Assembly (NCBI GenBank): GCA_029977845.1
Contig: JAPOKC010000020.1
Span: 1 to 52,805, forward strand
Length of the DNA: 52,805 nt
Origin: Mycobacteriaceae bacterium
GTDB lineage: Bacteria > Actinomycetota > Actinomycetes > Mycobacteriales > Mycobacteriaceae
Direction: 5' to 3'
Shown here: positions 37,167 to 46,651 of the stretch, piece by piece
Position numbering within the stretch: the stretch's first letter is position 1
How the letters are laid out: each line of letters opens with the position of its first letter
Notes under the pieces: generated by a model
Seen by the model: the letters and a program-made list of their open reading frames with translations, nothing else
What the model was told of the DNA's origin: nothing
Database searches by the model: none
Made by a program: the position numbers and the translations under genes

Positions 37167-38235
37167 TTGCGGACAGCCACTCGCTGTAGAACAGCGCGAC
37201 GCCCAGGCCGCAGGCGATGGCGGTGAGCAACCAGAACCGGATGATCACCGTCGTCTCGGCCCAGCCGGACAGCTCGAAGTGGTGGTGGAAGGGCGCCATC
37301 CGGAACACCCGCCGGCCGGTGGACCGGAACGCGATGATCTGCACCACCACCGAGGTGACCTCGGCGACGAACAGCGCGCCCAGCACCACCGCGAGGACCT
37401 CGGTGCGGCTGGTGATGGACAGCCCGGCGATGACACCGCCCAGCGCCAGCGATCCGGTGTCGCCCATGAAGATCTTGGCCGGGGCGGCGTTCCACCACAG
37501 GAAGCCGATACAGGCGCCGGCGGTGGCCGCGGCGATGACCGCGAGATCGAGCGGATCGCGGACGTTGTAGCAGCCCAGTCCGGGCGCGGTCGCACAGGCG
37601 TTGCGGAACTGCCAGAAGGTGATCAGCACGTAGGCGGCGCTGACCATGGCCATACTTCCGGCGGCCAGCCCGTCGAGTCCGTCGGTGAAGTTCACCGCGT
37701 TGCCCCAGGCGTTGACCACGACGACGACGAACAGCACGAAGAACACCGGCGGCAGGGCGACGGTGGCGATCTCCCGGACGTAGGACAGCTGCGGGCTGCC
37801 CGGGGTCAGTCCGTCGGCGTTGCGGAACTGCAGCACCAGGATGCCGAACAACACGGCCGCGGCGATCTGGCCGAGGGTCTTGGCGGTCTTGTTCAGGCCC
37901 AGGTTGCGCGACTGGCGGATCTTGATCAGGTCGTCAAGGAAGCCCACCCCGCCCAGCGCGGTGGCCAGGCCCAGGACCAGCAGACCCGATGCCGAGGGAC
38001 CGTCGCCGCCGAGCAGCAACCCCAGCAGGTGGGTGCCGAAGTAGCCGGCCCAGATTCCGGCCAGGATCGCCACGCCGCCCATTGAGGGGGTGCCGCGTTT
38101 GGTGTGGTGACTGGGCGGGCCGTCCTCGCGGATCTCCTGGCCGAAACCCTGCCGGGTGAACAGCCGGATCAGGGTCGGCGTCAGCAGGATCGACACCGCC
38201 AGCGACAGGCCGACGGCGATCAGGATCAGCCTCAT
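37156..38235 (-). CDS. mraY: Phospho-N-acetylmuramoyl-pentapeptide transferase MraY (MurX)
   Basis: MraY moves phospho-MurNAc-pentapeptide to decaprenyl phosphate, making lipid I in the membrane. The 359 residues have about ten helices and the family motifs [14 protein letters not shown], the aspartate pair in [24 protein letters not shown] and the loop [12 protein letters not shown], plus the HHHFELSGW segment. Its ATG overlaps the murF stop by four bases. Confidence 0.97.
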   Translation of the reverse strand: MRLILIAVGLSLAVSILLTPTLIRLFTRQGFGQEIREDGPPSHHTKRGTPSMGGVAILAGIWAGYFGTHLLGLLLGGDGPSASGLLVLGLATALGGVGFLDDLIKIRQSRNLGLNKTAKTLGQIAAAVLFGILVLQFRNADGLTPGSPQLSYVREIATVALPPVFFVLFVVVVVNAWGNAVNFTDGLDGLAAGSMAMVSAAYVLITFWQFRNACATAPGLGCYNVRDPLDLAVIAAATAGACIGFLWWNAAPAKIFMGDTGSLALGGVIAGLSITSRTEVLAVVLGALFVAEVTSVVVQIIAFRSTGRRVFRMAPFHHHFELSGWAETTVIIRFWLLTAIACGLGVALFYSEWLSAIGD

Positions 38236-39704
38236 GAGAGCAGCGCTTCTGCCAGCGCACCGAGCCCGGCCGCATTCGACGCCTTCACCAGTACGACGTC
38301 ACCCGGTGAGAGTTCGGCGCGCAGCAACTCCAGCGCCGAATCGGCGTCGGGAACCTGGATCGACTCCGAACCCCAGGAACCCTCCATGACCGCCCCCTGA
38401 TGCATGGCGCTCATAGGCCTCCCGGATCCGACGACGACGAGCCGACTGATATCTAAGCGCACCGCAAGCCGCCCGATGCGGTCGTGTTCGGTAATCGAGT
38501 CCGGGCCCAGTTCGCCCATCTCGCCGAGCACCGCCCAGCTGCGCCGGGGGTCAGGTCCCGAACGGGCCATCACGGCCAGCGCCTGCAGCCCGGCCCGCAT
38601 CGAGTCCGGGTTGGCGTTGTAGGAGTCGTTGATCACGGTCACTCCGCCGGCGGTGGTGTGAACCTCCATCCGGTGCCGCGATGCGGGTGCGGCACCGGCC
38701 AGCGCCACGGCCACCTGCTCGAGGCTCGCACCGCACTCCAGAGCCACCGCCGCCGCGCAGAGCGCGTTGCTCACCTGATGCTCCCCGTGAACTGCCAGCG
38801 CGACCGGCACCCGGCCGGCCGGGGTGACGAGGATGAAGGCAGGCCGGGCGAGCTCGTCGAGGGTGACGTCCTGCGCCCGCACCTGCGCCGAGGGACCCCG
38901 ACCGACGGTGACCACCCGGGCCGAAGTCCGGGCCGCCATGGCGGCGACCACCGGGTCGTCGGCGTTGAGGATCGCCACACCGGAGGCCGGAAGCGCTTCG
39001 ACCAGTTCACCTTTCGTCTGTGCGATCACCTCGCGGGAGCCGAACTCGCCGAGGTGTGCGGTGCCGACGTTGAGCACCACCGCGATCGACGGTGTTGCGA
39101 TGCGGGCCAGCGCGGTGATGTTGCCGGGGTGCCGGGCCGACATCTCCAGCACCAGGAAATCGGTGTCCCCGGTGGCACGCAGCACGGTCCAGGGATGGCC
39201 GAGCTCGTTGTTGAACGATCCCGGTGGAGCCACCACCTCGCCCAGCGGTCGCAGCACCGCGGCGACGAGGTCCTTGGTGGAGGTCTTGCCCGAGGACCCG
39301 GTGATGCCGATGATCCGCAACCCGCTCGCGGCCAGCTCGGCGGCCACCTGGGCGGCGAGTCGGGCCAGCGCGGCAAGCACCGCGGCGCCGGAGCCGTCGG
39401 CGTCGTGCTCGAGCACACCGGCTCGAGCATCGGCCGCTTCCACCGGCGGCACCACGATGGCCGGCACCCCGACCGGCCGGGCCGCCAGCACCGCCACCGC
39501 CCCGTCCGCGACGGCCTGGGCGGCGAAGTCGTGCCCGTCGGCACGGGCGCCGGGCAGCGCCAGGAACAGCCCGCCGGGCGTAACGGCCCGGGAATCGAAT
39601 TCGACGGTCCCGGTGACGTGAAGGTTCTCCGCCTGCTGCGGGCTGATGTCGGCCAGGGCGCCGCCGACGATCTCGGCGATCCGGGCCACGGTCAGGTCGA
39701 TCAC
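38232..39704 (-). CDS. murF: UDP-MurNAc-tripeptide--D-alanyl-D-alanine ligase MurF
   Basis: MurF adds D-Ala-D-Ala to complete the pentapeptide precursor. The 490 residues contain an N-terminal domain with [25 protein letters not shown], the P-loop [17 protein letters not shown] near 135, [28 protein letters not shown] and a C-terminal domain ending in [13 protein letters not shown]. The GTG overlaps the murE stop (GTGA). Confidence 0.97.
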   Translation of the reverse strand: MIDLTVARIAEIVGGALADISPQQAENLHVTGTVEFDSRAVTPGGLFLALPGARADGHDFAAQAVADGAVAVLAARPVGVPAIVVPPVEAADARAGVLEHDADGSGAAVLAALARLAAQVAAELAASGLRIIGITGSSGKTSTKDLVAAVLRPLGEVVAPPGSFNNELGHPWTVLRATGDTDFLVLEMSARHPGNITALARIATPSIAVVLNVGTAHLGEFGSREVIAQTKGELVEALPASGVAILNADDPVVAAMAARTSARVVTVGRGPSAQVRAQDVTLDELARPAFILVTPAGRVPVALAVHGEHQVSNALCAAAVALECGASLEQVAVALAGAAPASRHRMEVHTTAGGVTVINDSYNANPDSMRAGLQALAVMARSGPDPRRSWAVLGEMGELGPDSITEHDRIGRLAVRLDISRLVVVGSGRPMSAMHQGAVMEGSWGSESIQVPDADSALELLRAELSPGDVVLVKASNAAGLGALAEALLS

Positions 39705-41245
39705 CGGGCCTCCCGAAGTGCCCGGGCCAGTTCCTCGCGGTCGTCGAACGGGCGGGTCACCCCGGCCGCGGTCTGCCCGCTCTCGTGGCCCTTCCCGGCG
39801 ATCACCACCACGTCGCCGCGGCGTGCCCAGCCCACGACGTACTCGATCGCCGCGCGACGATCCCCGATCTCGATCAGTTCGGCGGGGCGGTTCGCCTCCC
39901 GTGCGCCCGCCAGGATCGCCGCCCGGATCGCGCTCGGATCCTCGTCTCGCGGGTTGTCATCGGTCACCACGACCAGGTCGGCCAGTTCGGCGGCCACCGC
40001 ACCCATCGCCTCACGCTTACCGGCGTCGCGGTTTCCTCCGGCGCCGATCACCACCGCGAGCCGGGAACCCGGGCGCCGGACGGTCTCCAGCACCGCGCGC
40101 AGGGCGCCGGGTTTGTGCGCGTAGTCGACAACGGCCAGGAAGTCCTGGCGGGCGTCGATCACCTCCAGCCGGCCCGGCACCGCGGCACCGCGCAGGCCCG
40201 GTGCCGCCTGTTCGGGCGAGACCCCGACCGAGTCCAGCATCGCCAGCGCCAGCAGCGCGTTGGCGACGTTGTAACGGCCGGGCAGCGGAATGCGCAGCCG
40301 GTGATGGACACCGGCCGGGTCCACCGCGGTGAACTCCTGCACACCGGAGTCCAGCAGCACGATGTCCTCGGCGCGCCAGTCCGCCGGGTTGCCCTCGGCG
40401 CTGACGGTCACCACATCCTGCGGGCGCGCGGCCATCGTCCGCCCGGCCTCGTCGTCGACGCACACCACCGCGATCTGCGCATGCTGCGGCGAGGCCGGGT
40501 CGAACAGCTTCGCTTTGGCCTCGAAATAGGCCTCCATCGTCGGGTGGAAGTCCAGATGATCGCGGGACAGATTCGTGAAACCACCTGCCGCGAAACGGAT
40601 TCCGTCCACCCGGCCGAGTTCGAGCGCGTGGCTGGACACCTCCATCACCGCGGTGTCGACACCATGTTCGGCCATCACCGCCAATAGCGCCTGCAGGGCA
40701 GGGGCCTCCGGTGTGGTCAGCGCGCTGGGCACATCGGATCCGGCGATGCGCACCCCGACGGTGCCGATCAAGCCGGGGGTGCGACCGGCGGCCTTCAGCC
40801 CCGCCTCGATGAGATGGGCGGTGGTGGTCTTGCCCGATGTTCCCGTCACGCCGAGCACCACGACCCGGTCCGAGGGGTGCCCGTAGACGTCGGCGGCCAC
40901 CGTTCCGAGCACGGCACGCGGCCTCGGGTGAACCAGGACCGGAACCGGCGCCGGATCCGACAGCAGACGACCGATGACCGCCGCCCCGTCGGGGTCGGTC
41001 AGCACCGCGACCGCGCCACCGGAGATCGCCGAGGCGGTGAACTGCGCACCGTGCGCGGTCGAACCGGGCAGTGCGGCGAACAGATCCCCCGCCACCGCGT
41101 CCTGGGCGCGCAGGGTGACCCCGGCGACCGGGATATCCGGAATGCTGCCGCCATCGGCGGCGACGGCGCCGATCCGGGCGGCCAGCGCCGCCAGGGAAAG
41201 ACCAGGGGTGGTGCGGGGTCGCAGCACACTGGTCACCGCCGTCAC
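39701..41245 (-). CDS. murE: UDP-MurNAc-L-Ala-D-Glu--meso-DAP ligase MurE
   Basis: MurE adds meso-diaminopimelate. The 514 residues show [17 protein letters not shown] near 115, [24 protein letters not shown] and the DAP-recognition motif [13 protein letters not shown] near 410, which distinguishes it from lysine-adding MurE. Annotated from the GTG at 41245. An internal GTG at 41236 sits seven bases after TAGGGT on the minus strand, so a leaderless transcript starting there is possible. It begins 27 bases after the pbpB stop; the Rv2159c-Rv2162c (PE_PGRS38) genes of M. tuberculosis are absent here. Confidence 0.96.
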   Translation of the reverse strand: MTAVTSVLRPRTTPGLSLAALAARIGAVAADGGSIPDIPVAGVTLRAQDAVAGDLFAALPGSTAHGAQFTASAISGGAVAVLTDPDGAAVIGRLLSDPAPVPVLVHPRPRAVLGTVAADVYGHPSDRVVVLGVTGTSGKTTTAHLIEAGLKAAGRTPGLIGTVGVRIAGSDVPSALTTPEAPALQALLAVMAEHGVDTAVMEVSSHALELGRVDGIRFAAGGFTNLSRDHLDFHPTMEAYFEAKAKLFDPASPQHAQIAVVCVDDEAGRTMAARPQDVVTVSAEGNPADWRAEDIVLLDSGVQEFTAVDPAGVHHRLRIPLPGRYNVANALLALAMLDSVGVSPEQAAPGLRGAAVPGRLEVIDARQDFLAVVDYAHKPGALRAVLETVRRPGSRLAVVIGAGGNRDAGKREAMGAVAAELADLVVVTDDNPRDEDPSAIRAAILAGAREANRPAELIEIGDRRAAIEYVVGWARRGDVVVIAGKGHESGQTAAGVTRPFDDREELARALREAR

Positions 41246-41272
41246 CCTACCGAGCAGATCGCGCGGAGGGCT

Positions 41273-43222
41273 TCAGGCGGCCACCAAGGTCAACGGCGGT
41301 CCGGGATCCGGCGACAGTGGCACGTTCTCCCGTTGCAGCAGCCATCCGGTGATGCTGTGGAACAGTGGCGCGGCCGAGTGCCCGGGCGTGCCGTCGGCGT
41401 TGCGCTGGGGGTTGTCCATCATGATCCCGATGACGTAACGCGGGTCGTCCACCGGCGCCATGCCGGCGAAGGTGATCCAGTAGACGTCGTCGTAGTAGCA
41501 ACCGCATCCCGGGTTGATCTGCTGGGCGGTGCCGGTCTTGCCGGCGACCTGATAGCCGTCCACCGCCGCGGCCGGGCCGGTGCCCTGCTGGACGCCGGTG
41601 GGGTCGCGCTGGACGACCGCGCGCAACATGTTTCGAACCGTGCGGGCGGTTTCCGGGCTGACCACCCGGATGCCGTTGGGCTGTTTCTGGTCGGTGCGGG
41701 TGCCGTCGGCGGAAATGGTCGCCTTGACGATCCGCGGCGGGATCCGAAGACCATCGTTGGCGATCGCCTGGTACATCCCCGCCATCTGCAGCAGGGTCAT
41801 CGAAAGGCCCTGTCCGATAGGCAGATTGGAGAATGTGCTGCCCGACCACTGGTCGATCGGCGGGACGATGCCCGCGCTCTCCCCCGGGAGCCCGACGCCG
41901 GTGCGCTGCCCCAGGCCGAACTTGCCGAGCATCTCGTAGTAACGCTCCGGGCCGATCCGCTGGGCCAGCATCAGGGTGCCCACATTGGACGACTTACCGA
42001 ACACACCCGTGGTGGTGTACGGCATCACGCCGTGTCCCCAGGCGTCGCGCACGTTGACCCCACCCATGTTGATCGAACCGGGCACCGAGAGCACCTCGTC
42101 GGGGTTGGACAGGCCGAACTCGATGGCCGAGGAGGCGGTGACGATCTTGTTCACCGATCCGGGTTCGAACGGCGAGGACACCGGCAGATTGCCGATCTGC
42201 CGGTCGCCCTGCCGGCCGATGTCCTGGCTCGGGTCGAAGGTGTTGTCATTGGCCATCGCCAGCACCTCACCGGATTTGGCGTCCAGCACCACCGCCGAGA
42301 CGTTCTTGGCGCCGGAGACGTCCTTGGCCAGCTGCACCTGCTGCTGAACGTAGAACTGGATGTCATCGTCGACGGTGAGCTGGACCGTCGACCCGTTGAC
42401 CGCCTCATGCTGGTTGCGGTAGCTGCCCGGGATCACCACGCCGTCGGATCCGCGGTCGTAGGTGATGGACCCGTCGGTGCCGGCCAGCGCGGAATCCATC
42501 GAGTCCTCCAGGCCGAGCAGTCCGTGGCCGTCCCAGTCGATCCCGCCGACGACGTTGGCGGCCAGCGATCCGCCCGGGTACTGGCGCAGATCCTGGCGTT
42601 CGGCGCCGACCTCGGGGTACTTCTTCGTGATCGCCCCGGCGATGCCCGGGTCGACCGCACGGGCCAGGTAGACGAAAGTCTCGTTGCTGCGCAGCTTCTT
42701 GAGCAGGGTGGCGACGTCCGGGGAGTTGTTGAGCTTGGCCGCGACCGCCTTGGCGATCTCCTGCAGGCGCTGATCGGGGTCGGGCGCGCCATCGGACTTC
42801 TGCTTGGCCTCGGCGAGCTGCTTGCGGATCTTGGCGGGCTGGAAGGTCAGCGCACGGGCCTCGGTGGTGTAGGCCAGCTTGTCGAAATTGCGGTCGACGA
42901 TGCTGCCCCGGACCGCCTTCTCCACATCGGTCACCTTGAGCTGACCGGCGGCCTGGGCGCGCAGGCCGGCCGCCTGCGGGACCTGGAGGTTGAACAGCTG
43001 TCCGCCGGCCACGATGAGCGCCAGCACCATCACGACGCCGCCCAGCCGGCAGCGGTAGCGGAACGACGCCGTGTCGGAATCGGTTTCGGCCGCCGACCGG
43101 GTGCGCCGGGCATTGGCCGCCCGCCCCTGCCCTGCGGTCACCGGTTGGGTGGTCGGCTGGAACTTGGCGGCGCGGGACCTGCGGTTGGCGGGCGTCCGGG
43201 AGCCTCTGGTGGAACGGCTCAC
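41273..43222 (-). CDS. pbpB: Septal transpeptidase PbpB (FtsI, PBP3)
   Basis: PbpB crosslinks septal peptidoglycan with FtsW. The 649 residues have a basic cytosolic N-terminus, one membrane helix (about 60-80: LGGVVMVLALIVAGGQLF), a non-catalytic dimerisation domain, and a transpeptidase domain with SxxK in EPGSVNKIV, SxN in GKSSNVGTL and KTG in VAGKTGTAQQ. It overlaps the FtsL-like gene by four bases (ATGA). Confidence 0.97.
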   Translation of the reverse strand: MSRSTRGSRTPANRRSRAAKFQPTTQPVTAGQGRAANARRTRSAAETDSDTASFRYRCRLGGVVMVLALIVAGGQLFNLQVPQAAGLRAQAAGQLKVTDVEKAVRGSIVDRNFDKLAYTTEARALTFQPAKIRKQLAEAKQKSDGAPDPDQRLQEIAKAVAAKLNNSPDVATLLKKLRSNETFVYLARAVDPGIAGAITKKYPEVGAERQDLRQYPGGSLAANVVGGIDWDGHGLLGLEDSMDSALAGTDGSITYDRGSDGVVIPGSYRNQHEAVNGSTVQLTVDDDIQFYVQQQVQLAKDVSGAKNVSAVVLDAKSGEVLAMANDNTFDPSQDIGRQGDRQIGNLPVSSPFEPGSVNKIVTASSAIEFGLSNPDEVLSVPGSINMGGVNVRDAWGHGVMPYTTTGVFGKSSNVGTLMLAQRIGPERYYEMLGKFGLGQRTGVGLPGESAGIVPPIDQWSGSTFSNLPIGQGLSMTLLQMAGMYQAIANDGLRIPPRIVKATISADGTRTDQKQPNGIRVVSPETARTVRNMLRAVVQRDPTGVQQGTGPAAAVDGYQVAGKTGTAQQINPGCGCYYDDVYWITFAGMAPVDDPRYVIGIMMDNPQRNADGTPGHSAAPLFHSITGWLLQRENVPLSPDPGPPLTLVAA

Positions 43223-44235
43223 TGCGGCGGCACCCCGGCGGCGGGCAGGACCGCGAGGGGCGGTACGACAACAGGAGTCGCAGAAGCCACATCCGGCACA
43301 ACAGCAACTGTAGGCGCGGGTGGCGCCACCAGCGCGGGAGGCGCCGTCATCCGCGTGTCGGAGGCCGGTCCGGGCACAGGTACCGGCACCAGCTGAAGCC
43401 CGCCGGTCGCCCCGGTGGCCACATGCGGGGTTCCCGACGGAGCCGCGAGGGCAACCGGCACCTCGGCCCCGGCCACCGGCGCACCTGGAAGGCCGGAGAT
43501 CCGCCTTGGCACCTCAACCGAGGCTCCCGGCTTGGGGGCCGGGGCGGGCGGTGGCGCGGGCGCCGGCGGGGCGGGGGGCAACTCGACGGGGAGCTTGGTG
43601 TTCAGCGACGGCGGCGGCGCACCCTCTGCGGGCTTGGGCTTGCCCACCACGATCCAGTTTCCGGTCGGGTCCTGAATCAGATGCGCGGTGTCCTTGGAGG
43701 GAATCATCCCCAGATTGCGGGCCGCATCAGCCAGCGCCGGCGCCGACTGAGCCTCCAGGACGTCACGCTCGAGCGCTTCCTTCTGCTGGGTCAGCGCATC
43801 GTTGAGGGCACGCGCACTGCCGAGTTGGTAGGACCGCTGCGCGGCATCGGTGGACAACCAGAGCGTGATTGCCAGACCAAGACCCAGCGCGGCGATGACC
43901 AGGACGACGAACGGAACACGAGCGAGCAGAACCTGCGGGCGCAGGTCCACACCCTCCAGCCTGGCAATCAGCCGCTCGCGCAACCGCTCACGCAGTGACG
44001 GCCGAATGACTTTGGGGGCCTTGGCTTTCCGCGCCTTGGACCGGGCCTTGGCCTGGGTGGCGGTCTTAGGACGGCCGGGACGTTCGACGGGACGGGCCGA
44101 CGGCGCGGACTGCGGACCCTGTCGCAGGCCACGCGATTCCTGCGGCCGGGTGCGGGTGCCCGCGCGCTGGCGGGTCCCGCGGGCGGGCCCCTCCGGCGTG
44201 CGGCGTCCGGCGGCGGGCATACGGCCGACCTTCAT
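43219..44235 (-). CDS. FtsL-like divisome membrane protein with proline-rich tail
   Basis: This 338-residue protein (Rv2164c-like) is bitopic: a very basic cytosolic segment (about 1-105), a membrane helix (about 108-127: FVVLVIAALGLGLAITLWL), a short FtsL-type coiled coil (about 130-170: SARALNDALTQQKEALERDVLEAQ), then a DxxxLIQDPTGNWIVVG element and a long Pro/Ala/Val-rich periplasmic tail (about 205-338). The tail is far longer than in E. coli FtsL. Its ATG shares one base with the rsmH stop. The ftsL name is by position and topology, so no symbol is given. Confidence 0.88.
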   Translation of the reverse strand: MKVGRMPAAGRRTPEGPARGTRQRAGTRTRPQESRGLRQGPQSAPSARPVERPGRPKTATQAKARSKARKAKAPKVIRPSLRERLRERLIARLEGVDLRPQVLLARVPFVVLVIAALGLGLAITLWLSTDAAQRSYQLGSARALNDALTQQKEALERDVLEAQSAPALADAARNLGMIPSKDTAHLIQDPTGNWIVVGKPKPAEGAPPPSLNTKLPVELPPAPPAPAPPPAPAPKPGASVEVPRRISGLPGAPVAGAEVPVALAAPSGTPHVATGATGGLQLVPVPVPGPASDTRMTAPPALVAPPAPTVAVVPDVASATPVVVPPLAVLPAAGVPPQ

Positions 44236-45353
44236 CAGATGTCCTCTCCATGAACCCGCTCGAGAGCTCGCAGACGAACCGGTGCGCTGCGCGGATTGCG
44301 GTCGATCTCCTCGGCGTCGGCCCGCTCGGCGCCGCGGGTGAGCGAGACGAACTCCGGCCCATAGCCGGGCAGTTCCACCGGCAGGCCCTCGGGCGAACGG
44401 GAGGCCGTGGCCGCCGCGAATGCCGTCTTGACGATCCGGTCCTCAAGCGACTGGTAGGCCATCACCACGATGCGGCCACCCGGGCGCAACGCGGTCAGTG
44501 CCGCCGGTACCGCGGCCGACAGCGAGTCCAGTTCGGCGTTGACCGCGATCCGCAGCGCCTGGAACGTCCGTTTGGCCGGGTGTCCCCCGGTGCGGCGGGC
44601 CGGCGCCGGGATCGCGTCGTAGATGATCTCCACGAGTTCCGATGTCCGCTGCAGCGGTTTTCGCACGCGTCGTTCGACGATGAATCCGGCGACCCGGGAG
44701 GCGAACTTCTCCTCACCGAACCGGCGCAGGATGTCGGTCAGCGCGGTGCGGTCGTAGGTGTTGAGGATCTCCGCGGCGGTCAGCGTGGCATCGGGATCCA
44801 TCCGCATGTCCAGCGGTGCGTCCTGCGCATAGGAGAAACCCCGCTCGGGACGGTCGAGTTGCATCGAGGAGACGCCGAGGTCGAACAGCAGACCGTCGAC
44901 CGAACCCGTTGCGCCAAGGCCACTTTCGGCCAGCGCATCGGCGATTCCGTCATACCGGGTGTGCACCAGGTGCACCCGGTCGCCGAATCGCTCGAGGCGC
45001 TTACCCGCGATGGCCAGCGCGTCGGGATCGCGGTCGAGTCCGATCAGTCGCAGTCCGGGGAACTGGGTCAGGAAACGCTCGGAATGCCCGCCGGCGCCGA
45101 GTGTCGCGTCGAGCAGCACCGCACCGGAACCGTCGGCGGTGCGCCGGGTCAACGCCGGGGCGAGCAGTTCCACACAGCGGTCGAGCAGGACCGGAACGTG
45201 ACCGTGATCTGGGGCGTCCACAACCCAACCTCCGAGTCGTCGCGGTGCCGCCCCCCCTGCACCGAGGTCCCTGTCCGATACGAACCTGGCGTCGGGGAAG
45301 TACGCCAGGGTCGGTTCGGGCAGAGGCCACGCTGCACGGGAGCGCGGTTTCAC
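44235..45353 (-). CDS. rsmH: 16S rRNA (cytosine1402-N4)-methyltransferase RsmH (MraW)
   Basis: RsmH methylates C1402 in the ribosomal P site. The 372 residues have [13 protein letters not shown], the SAM loop [16 protein letters not shown] near 65, [19 protein letters not shown], and [17 protein letters not shown] near 260. The start is set at the GTG (45353), seven bases after the mraZ stop, because the following residues ([22 protein letters not shown]) match the M. tuberculosis N-terminus. An upstream ATG at 45386 would overlap mraZ. Confidence 0.94.
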   Translation of the reverse strand: MKPRSRAAWPLPEPTLAYFPDARFVSDRDLGAGGAAPRRLGGWVVDAPDHGHVPVLLDRCVELLAPALTRRTADGSGAVLLDATLGAGGHSERFLTQFPGLRLIGLDRDPDALAIAGKRLERFGDRVHLVHTRYDGIADALAESGLGATGSVDGLLFDLGVSSMQLDRPERGFSYAQDAPLDMRMDPDATLTAAEILNTYDRTALTDILRRFGEEKFASRVAGFIVERRVRKPLQRTSELVEIIYDAIPAPARRTGGHPAKRTFQALRIAVNAELDSLSAAVPAALTALRPGGRIVVMAYQSLEDRIVKTAFAAATASRSPEGLPVELPGYGPEFVSLTRGAERADAEEIDRNPRSAPVRLRALERVHGEDI

Positions 45354-45360
45354 CGCCGGC

Positions 45361-45792
45361 TCAGATGATGTCGCTGAGTGCTTCATCGCTGGCCGCGGAG
45401 AAGTTCTCTTCGTGGGACTGCTGATATTCCTGCCAGGCCTGGGCGTCCCAGATCTCCAGGAAGTCAACGGCGCCGATCACCACACAGTCCTTGGAGAGGT
45501 TGGCGTAGCGGCGATGGTCGGCGGACAACGTGATCCGGCCCTGGGAGTCCGGGTGCTGTTCGTCGGTGCCCGCGGCCAGGTTGCGCAGGAAGGCCCGCGC
45601 CTCCGGATTGCTCCGCGAGGTGGCGGCGGCCCGGCGGGCCAGTTGCTCGAACTGGCCGCGGGGATAGACCGCGAGGCTGTGGTCCTGGCTCTTGGTGACC
45701 ATCAGACCTCCTGCCAGTGCGTCGCGGAACTTCGCGGGCAACGTCAGTCGCCCCTTGTCGTCCAACCTCGGCGTGTAGGTGCCAAGGAACAT
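45361..45792 (-). CDS. mraZ: Transcriptional regulator MraZ
   Basis: MraZ is the ring-forming AbrB-fold DNA-binding regulator that heads the dcw cluster. The 143 residues hold two SpoVT/AbrB-like halves with [14 protein letters not shown] near 11-24 and [13 protein letters not shown] near 91-103, the DxxxR motifs that contact DNA. GGAGGTG lies eight bases before the ATG at 45792, choosing it over an ATG at 45807; the resulting length equals the M. tuberculosis protein. It probably represses its own operon through four boxes just upstream. Confidence 0.97.
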   Translation of the reverse strand: MFLGTYTPRLDDKGRLTLPAKFRDALAGGLMVTKSQDHSLAVYPRGQFEQLARRAAATSRSNPEARAFLRNLAAGTDEQHPDSQGRITLSADHRRYANLSKDCVVIGAVDFLEIWDAQAWQEYQQSHEENFSAASDEALSDII

Positions 45793-45836
45793 GCCCGGCA
45801 CCTCCATCGCCCCGAAGCGGCCGTCGCTCCGTCAGG

Positions 45837-45872
45837 CGCCACGATACCCCACATTGCCCCACTTTGCTCCAC
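45837..45872 (-). promoter_or_regulatory. Four MraZ boxes with 10-bp period over the mraZ promoter
   Basis: On the minus strand GTGGAG, GTGGGG, GTGGGG and GTGGCG begin exactly every 10 bases (boxes at 45867-45872, 45857-45862, 45847-45852, 45837-45842). Known MraZ sites are TGGGN-type direct repeats with this helical spacing. A candidate -10, TATCGT (45846-45841), lies between the last two boxes, so binding should block RNA polymerase. A fifth GTGGGG lies apart at 45899-45904. Confidence 0.7.
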
Positions 45873-45971
45873 TTAATGCCTTAAAAACGGCCGAATTTCC
45901 CCACTTACAGACCGATGTCACCAAACGGTGCCCCACCCGGACGTCCGGGGATCAGGAGAAACAGCTGTTGA

Positions 45972-45988
45972 GGTCACCGATCGGTCAC
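45972..45988 (+). promoter_or_regulatory. GGTCAC direct repeat, 11-bp period
   Basis: GGTCAC occurs at 45972-45977 and 45983-45988, one helical turn apart, about 180 bases upstream of mraZ. This architecture suits an OmpR-family regulator; MtrA, which controls mycobacterial division genes, is a candidate but I cannot confirm its consensus here. Confidence 0.3.
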
Positions 45989-46010
45989 GGTTGGCCGCTC
46001 CGGCGACCGG

Positions 46011-46030
46011 GTGGGGCGCAGTGGGGCGCA
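46011..46030 (+). repeat. Tandem 10-bp repeat GTGGGGCGCA resembling MraZ boxes
   Basis: Two exact copies lie head to tail, on the opposite strand to the promoter-proximal boxes and about 140 bp further upstream. A second MraZ contact region is possible; it may also be chance. Confidence 0.45.
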
Positions 46031-46032
46031 TG

Positions 46033-46059
46033 AAAAAAGGGCAGCCGAACTGGCTGCCC
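46033..46059 (-). terminator. Rho-independent terminator of the DUF3040 gene
   Basis: On the minus strand GGGCAGCC, a 5-base loop and GGCTGCCC are followed by six T. The hairpin starts 19 bases after the DUF3040 stop. It is the most canonical terminator in the window and insulates the mraZ control region. Confidence 0.88.
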
Positions 46060-46078
46060 CTGGGTTTCCGGCCCCGGT

Positions 46079-46480
46079 CTAGTCGTCGAAGCGACGCCGG
46101 AAGCGGTCCTCCATGCGGGTGGTGAACGAACCGCCGGCGGAACCGCCCCGACGGGCCCGGGCACGGCCCGGCGCGTCGTTGCGATCCCGGGCGCCGTGGG
46201 CCGGCGGACCGCTGACTGCGAACACGACACCGGCGAACATCACCACGAACCCCACCACCGACAGCGCAGGGAAGCCGCCGATCATGGTCGCCTTGACGGC
46301 GACACCCGCGACCAGCATCGCCAGGCCCAGCACGAACAGGCCGACGCCCTGCAGTCGTCTGCGAGTCGACGGGGTCCGGAGATGTCCACCGCGCACGCTG
46401 GAGGCGAATTTCGGGTCCTCGGCGTAGAGAGCGCTCTCGATTTGATCGAGCATCCGTTGCTCATGATCGGAGAGTGGCAT
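46079..46480 (-). CDS. DUF3040 family membrane protein (Rv2169c-like)
   Basis: The 133-residue protein has the DUF3040 opening MPLSDHEQRMLDQIESALYAEDPKFASSV, two membrane helices (about 46-66 and 71-91) and a basic, Gly/Arg-rich C-terminal tail. Function unknown. AGGAGGGAAG immediately before the ATG fixes the start. It stands alone: a terminator follows it and a divergent acetyltransferase gene lies upstream. Confidence 0.9.
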   Translation of the reverse strand: MPLSDHEQRMLDQIESALYAEDPKFASSVRGGHLRTPSTRRRLQGVGLFVLGLAMLVAGVAVKATMIGGFPALSVVGFVVMFAGVVFAVSGPPAHGARDRNDAPGRARARRGGSAGGSFTTRMEDRFRRRFDD

Positions 46481-46520
46481 CTTCCCTCCTTGCCGATGCG
46501 ATGTCACCTGACGGGCACTG

Positions 46521-46548
46521 TCCGCCCGGCGAAGAGTCACCGGGCGGA
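46521..46548 (-). promoter_or_regulatory. Hairpin at the 5' end of the DUF3040 leader
   Basis: TCCGCCCGG (46521-46529) and CCGGGCGGA (46540-46548) are exact complements around a 10-base loop. With the predicted start of transcription near 46550 the stem would form the very 5' end of the mRNA. It may stabilise the transcript or be a protein site. Confidence 0.45.
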
Positions 46549-46556
46549 TAACCCAA

Positions 46557-46562
46557 ATCATA
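46557..46562 (-). promoter_or_regulatory. Predicted -10 for the DUF3040 gene
   Basis: TATGAT on the minus strand is a near-consensus -10 and would give a leader of about 70 bases. Confidence 0.5.
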
Positions 46563-46651
46563 CGAGGTGGCGGGGCCTCATACCACCCGGTTCGACCACT
46601 GGATTTACCGATTCCGGCACCGCGGGGGCGCCCGGACCGCTCGGCCCCATA

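Noticed and set aside
41246..41272. Remnants of the M. tuberculosis Rv2159c-Rv2162c / PE_PGRS38 genes between murE and pbpB
   Set aside because: Only 27 bases separate the two genes. No remnant is visible, so the compact arrangement is probably ancestral.
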